DNA from: Gammaproteobacteria bacterium
Lineage (GTDB): Bacteria; Pseudomonadota; Gammaproteobacteria; UBA9339
Assembly (NCBI GenBank): GCA_016936855.1
Contig: JAFGXA010000028.1
Location: forward strand, 1-58,495
Direction: 5' to 3'
Length of the DNA: 58,495 nt
Within the stretch, counting starts at the first letter, position 1. Each line of letters opens with the position of its first letter. The notes beneath the pieces were generated by a model. The model did no database searches and was not told the origin of the DNA. It worked only from the letters and a program-made list of their open reading frames with translations. A program made the translations under genes and the position numbers. Of the stretch, positions 58,474 through 58,495 are shown piece after piece.

Positions 58474-58495
58474 ATGGGACGAATAGATAGAAGTA
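58474..58495 (+). CDS. Start of a gene cut by the window edge
   Basis: An ATG at 58474 follows GAGGAGGAAATG, an excellent ribosome site, and the frame reads MGRIDRS to the end of the window. Seven residues are too few to name a product. The 191 bases between lpxH and this start show no gene. Confidence 0.5.

Overview
This window reads as chromosome of an AT-rich gammaproteobacterium, most like a host-associated Legionellales/Coxiella-type lineage. The basis is gammaproteobacterial gene order (thrS-infC-rpmI-rplT-pheS-pheT-ihfA-merR; rluC | rpmF-plsX-fabH-fabD-fabG-acpP-fabF-mltG-tmk-holB-tatD; lpxK with msbA; ycaR-kdsB; trxB | ftsK; rne opposite rluC), a complete lipid A/fatty acid gene set typical of a Gram-negative envelope, shortened versions of several housekeeping proteins (FtsK, RNase E, ProRS), broken genes, and orphan proteins. 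The species cannot be fixed from the sequence alone.

Layout. 1-4.7 kb is an accessory stretch: an orphan membrane protein, a COG1237-type metallo-beta-lactamase-fold gene interrupted by an amber codon, an orphan helical-repeat-like protein, a decayed gene remnant with a perfect palindrome, and a secreted propeller-like protein. 4.8-12.9 kb holds a tyrosine recombinase, a HAD phosphatase, a DUF2147 protein, ftsK, and the plus-strand run trxB-infA-mnmA plus a TauE/SafE permease. 12.9-19.8 kb carries an orphan gene coupled to lpxK, then msbA, a FIST-domain/small-protein pair behind a near-consensus promoter, and a prolyl-tRNA synthetase lacking the editing insertion domain. 19.8-25 kb has comEC, an AT-rich gap with DnaA-box-like motifs, an alpha/beta hydrolase whose dehalogenase active-site residues are replaced, dusA, kdsB, ycaR and tRNA-Pro. 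25-32.4 kb is the translation block, ending at tRNA-Val. 32.5-37 kb carries two MFS transporters and lolCD; 37-47.5 kb the tatD-holB-tmk-mltG-fab-plsX-rpmF block and rluC; 47.6-51.4 kb rne and ppiD. 51.6-58.3 kb is a metabolic block: amino-acid dehydrogenase, a 1172-residue pyruvate:ferredoxin oxidoreductase, acetate kinase, and lpxH coupled to it.

How the genes work together. LpxK, LpxH, KdsB, MsbA and the fatty acid genes build and export lipid A/LPS; LolCD serves lipoprotein export. The last 7 kb suggests oxidation of pyruvate to acetyl-CoA via ferredoxin/flavodoxin with ATP made by acetate kinase, which points to life at low oxygen (inference; no pta is in the window).

A family of short GC-rich palindromes is scattered between genes. 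One copy lies in frame inside lpxK and another supplies the C-terminus of PpiD. No CRISPR array, rRNA operon, prophage or complete insertion sequence was seen. All start choices and similarities come from reading the sequence without database searches.
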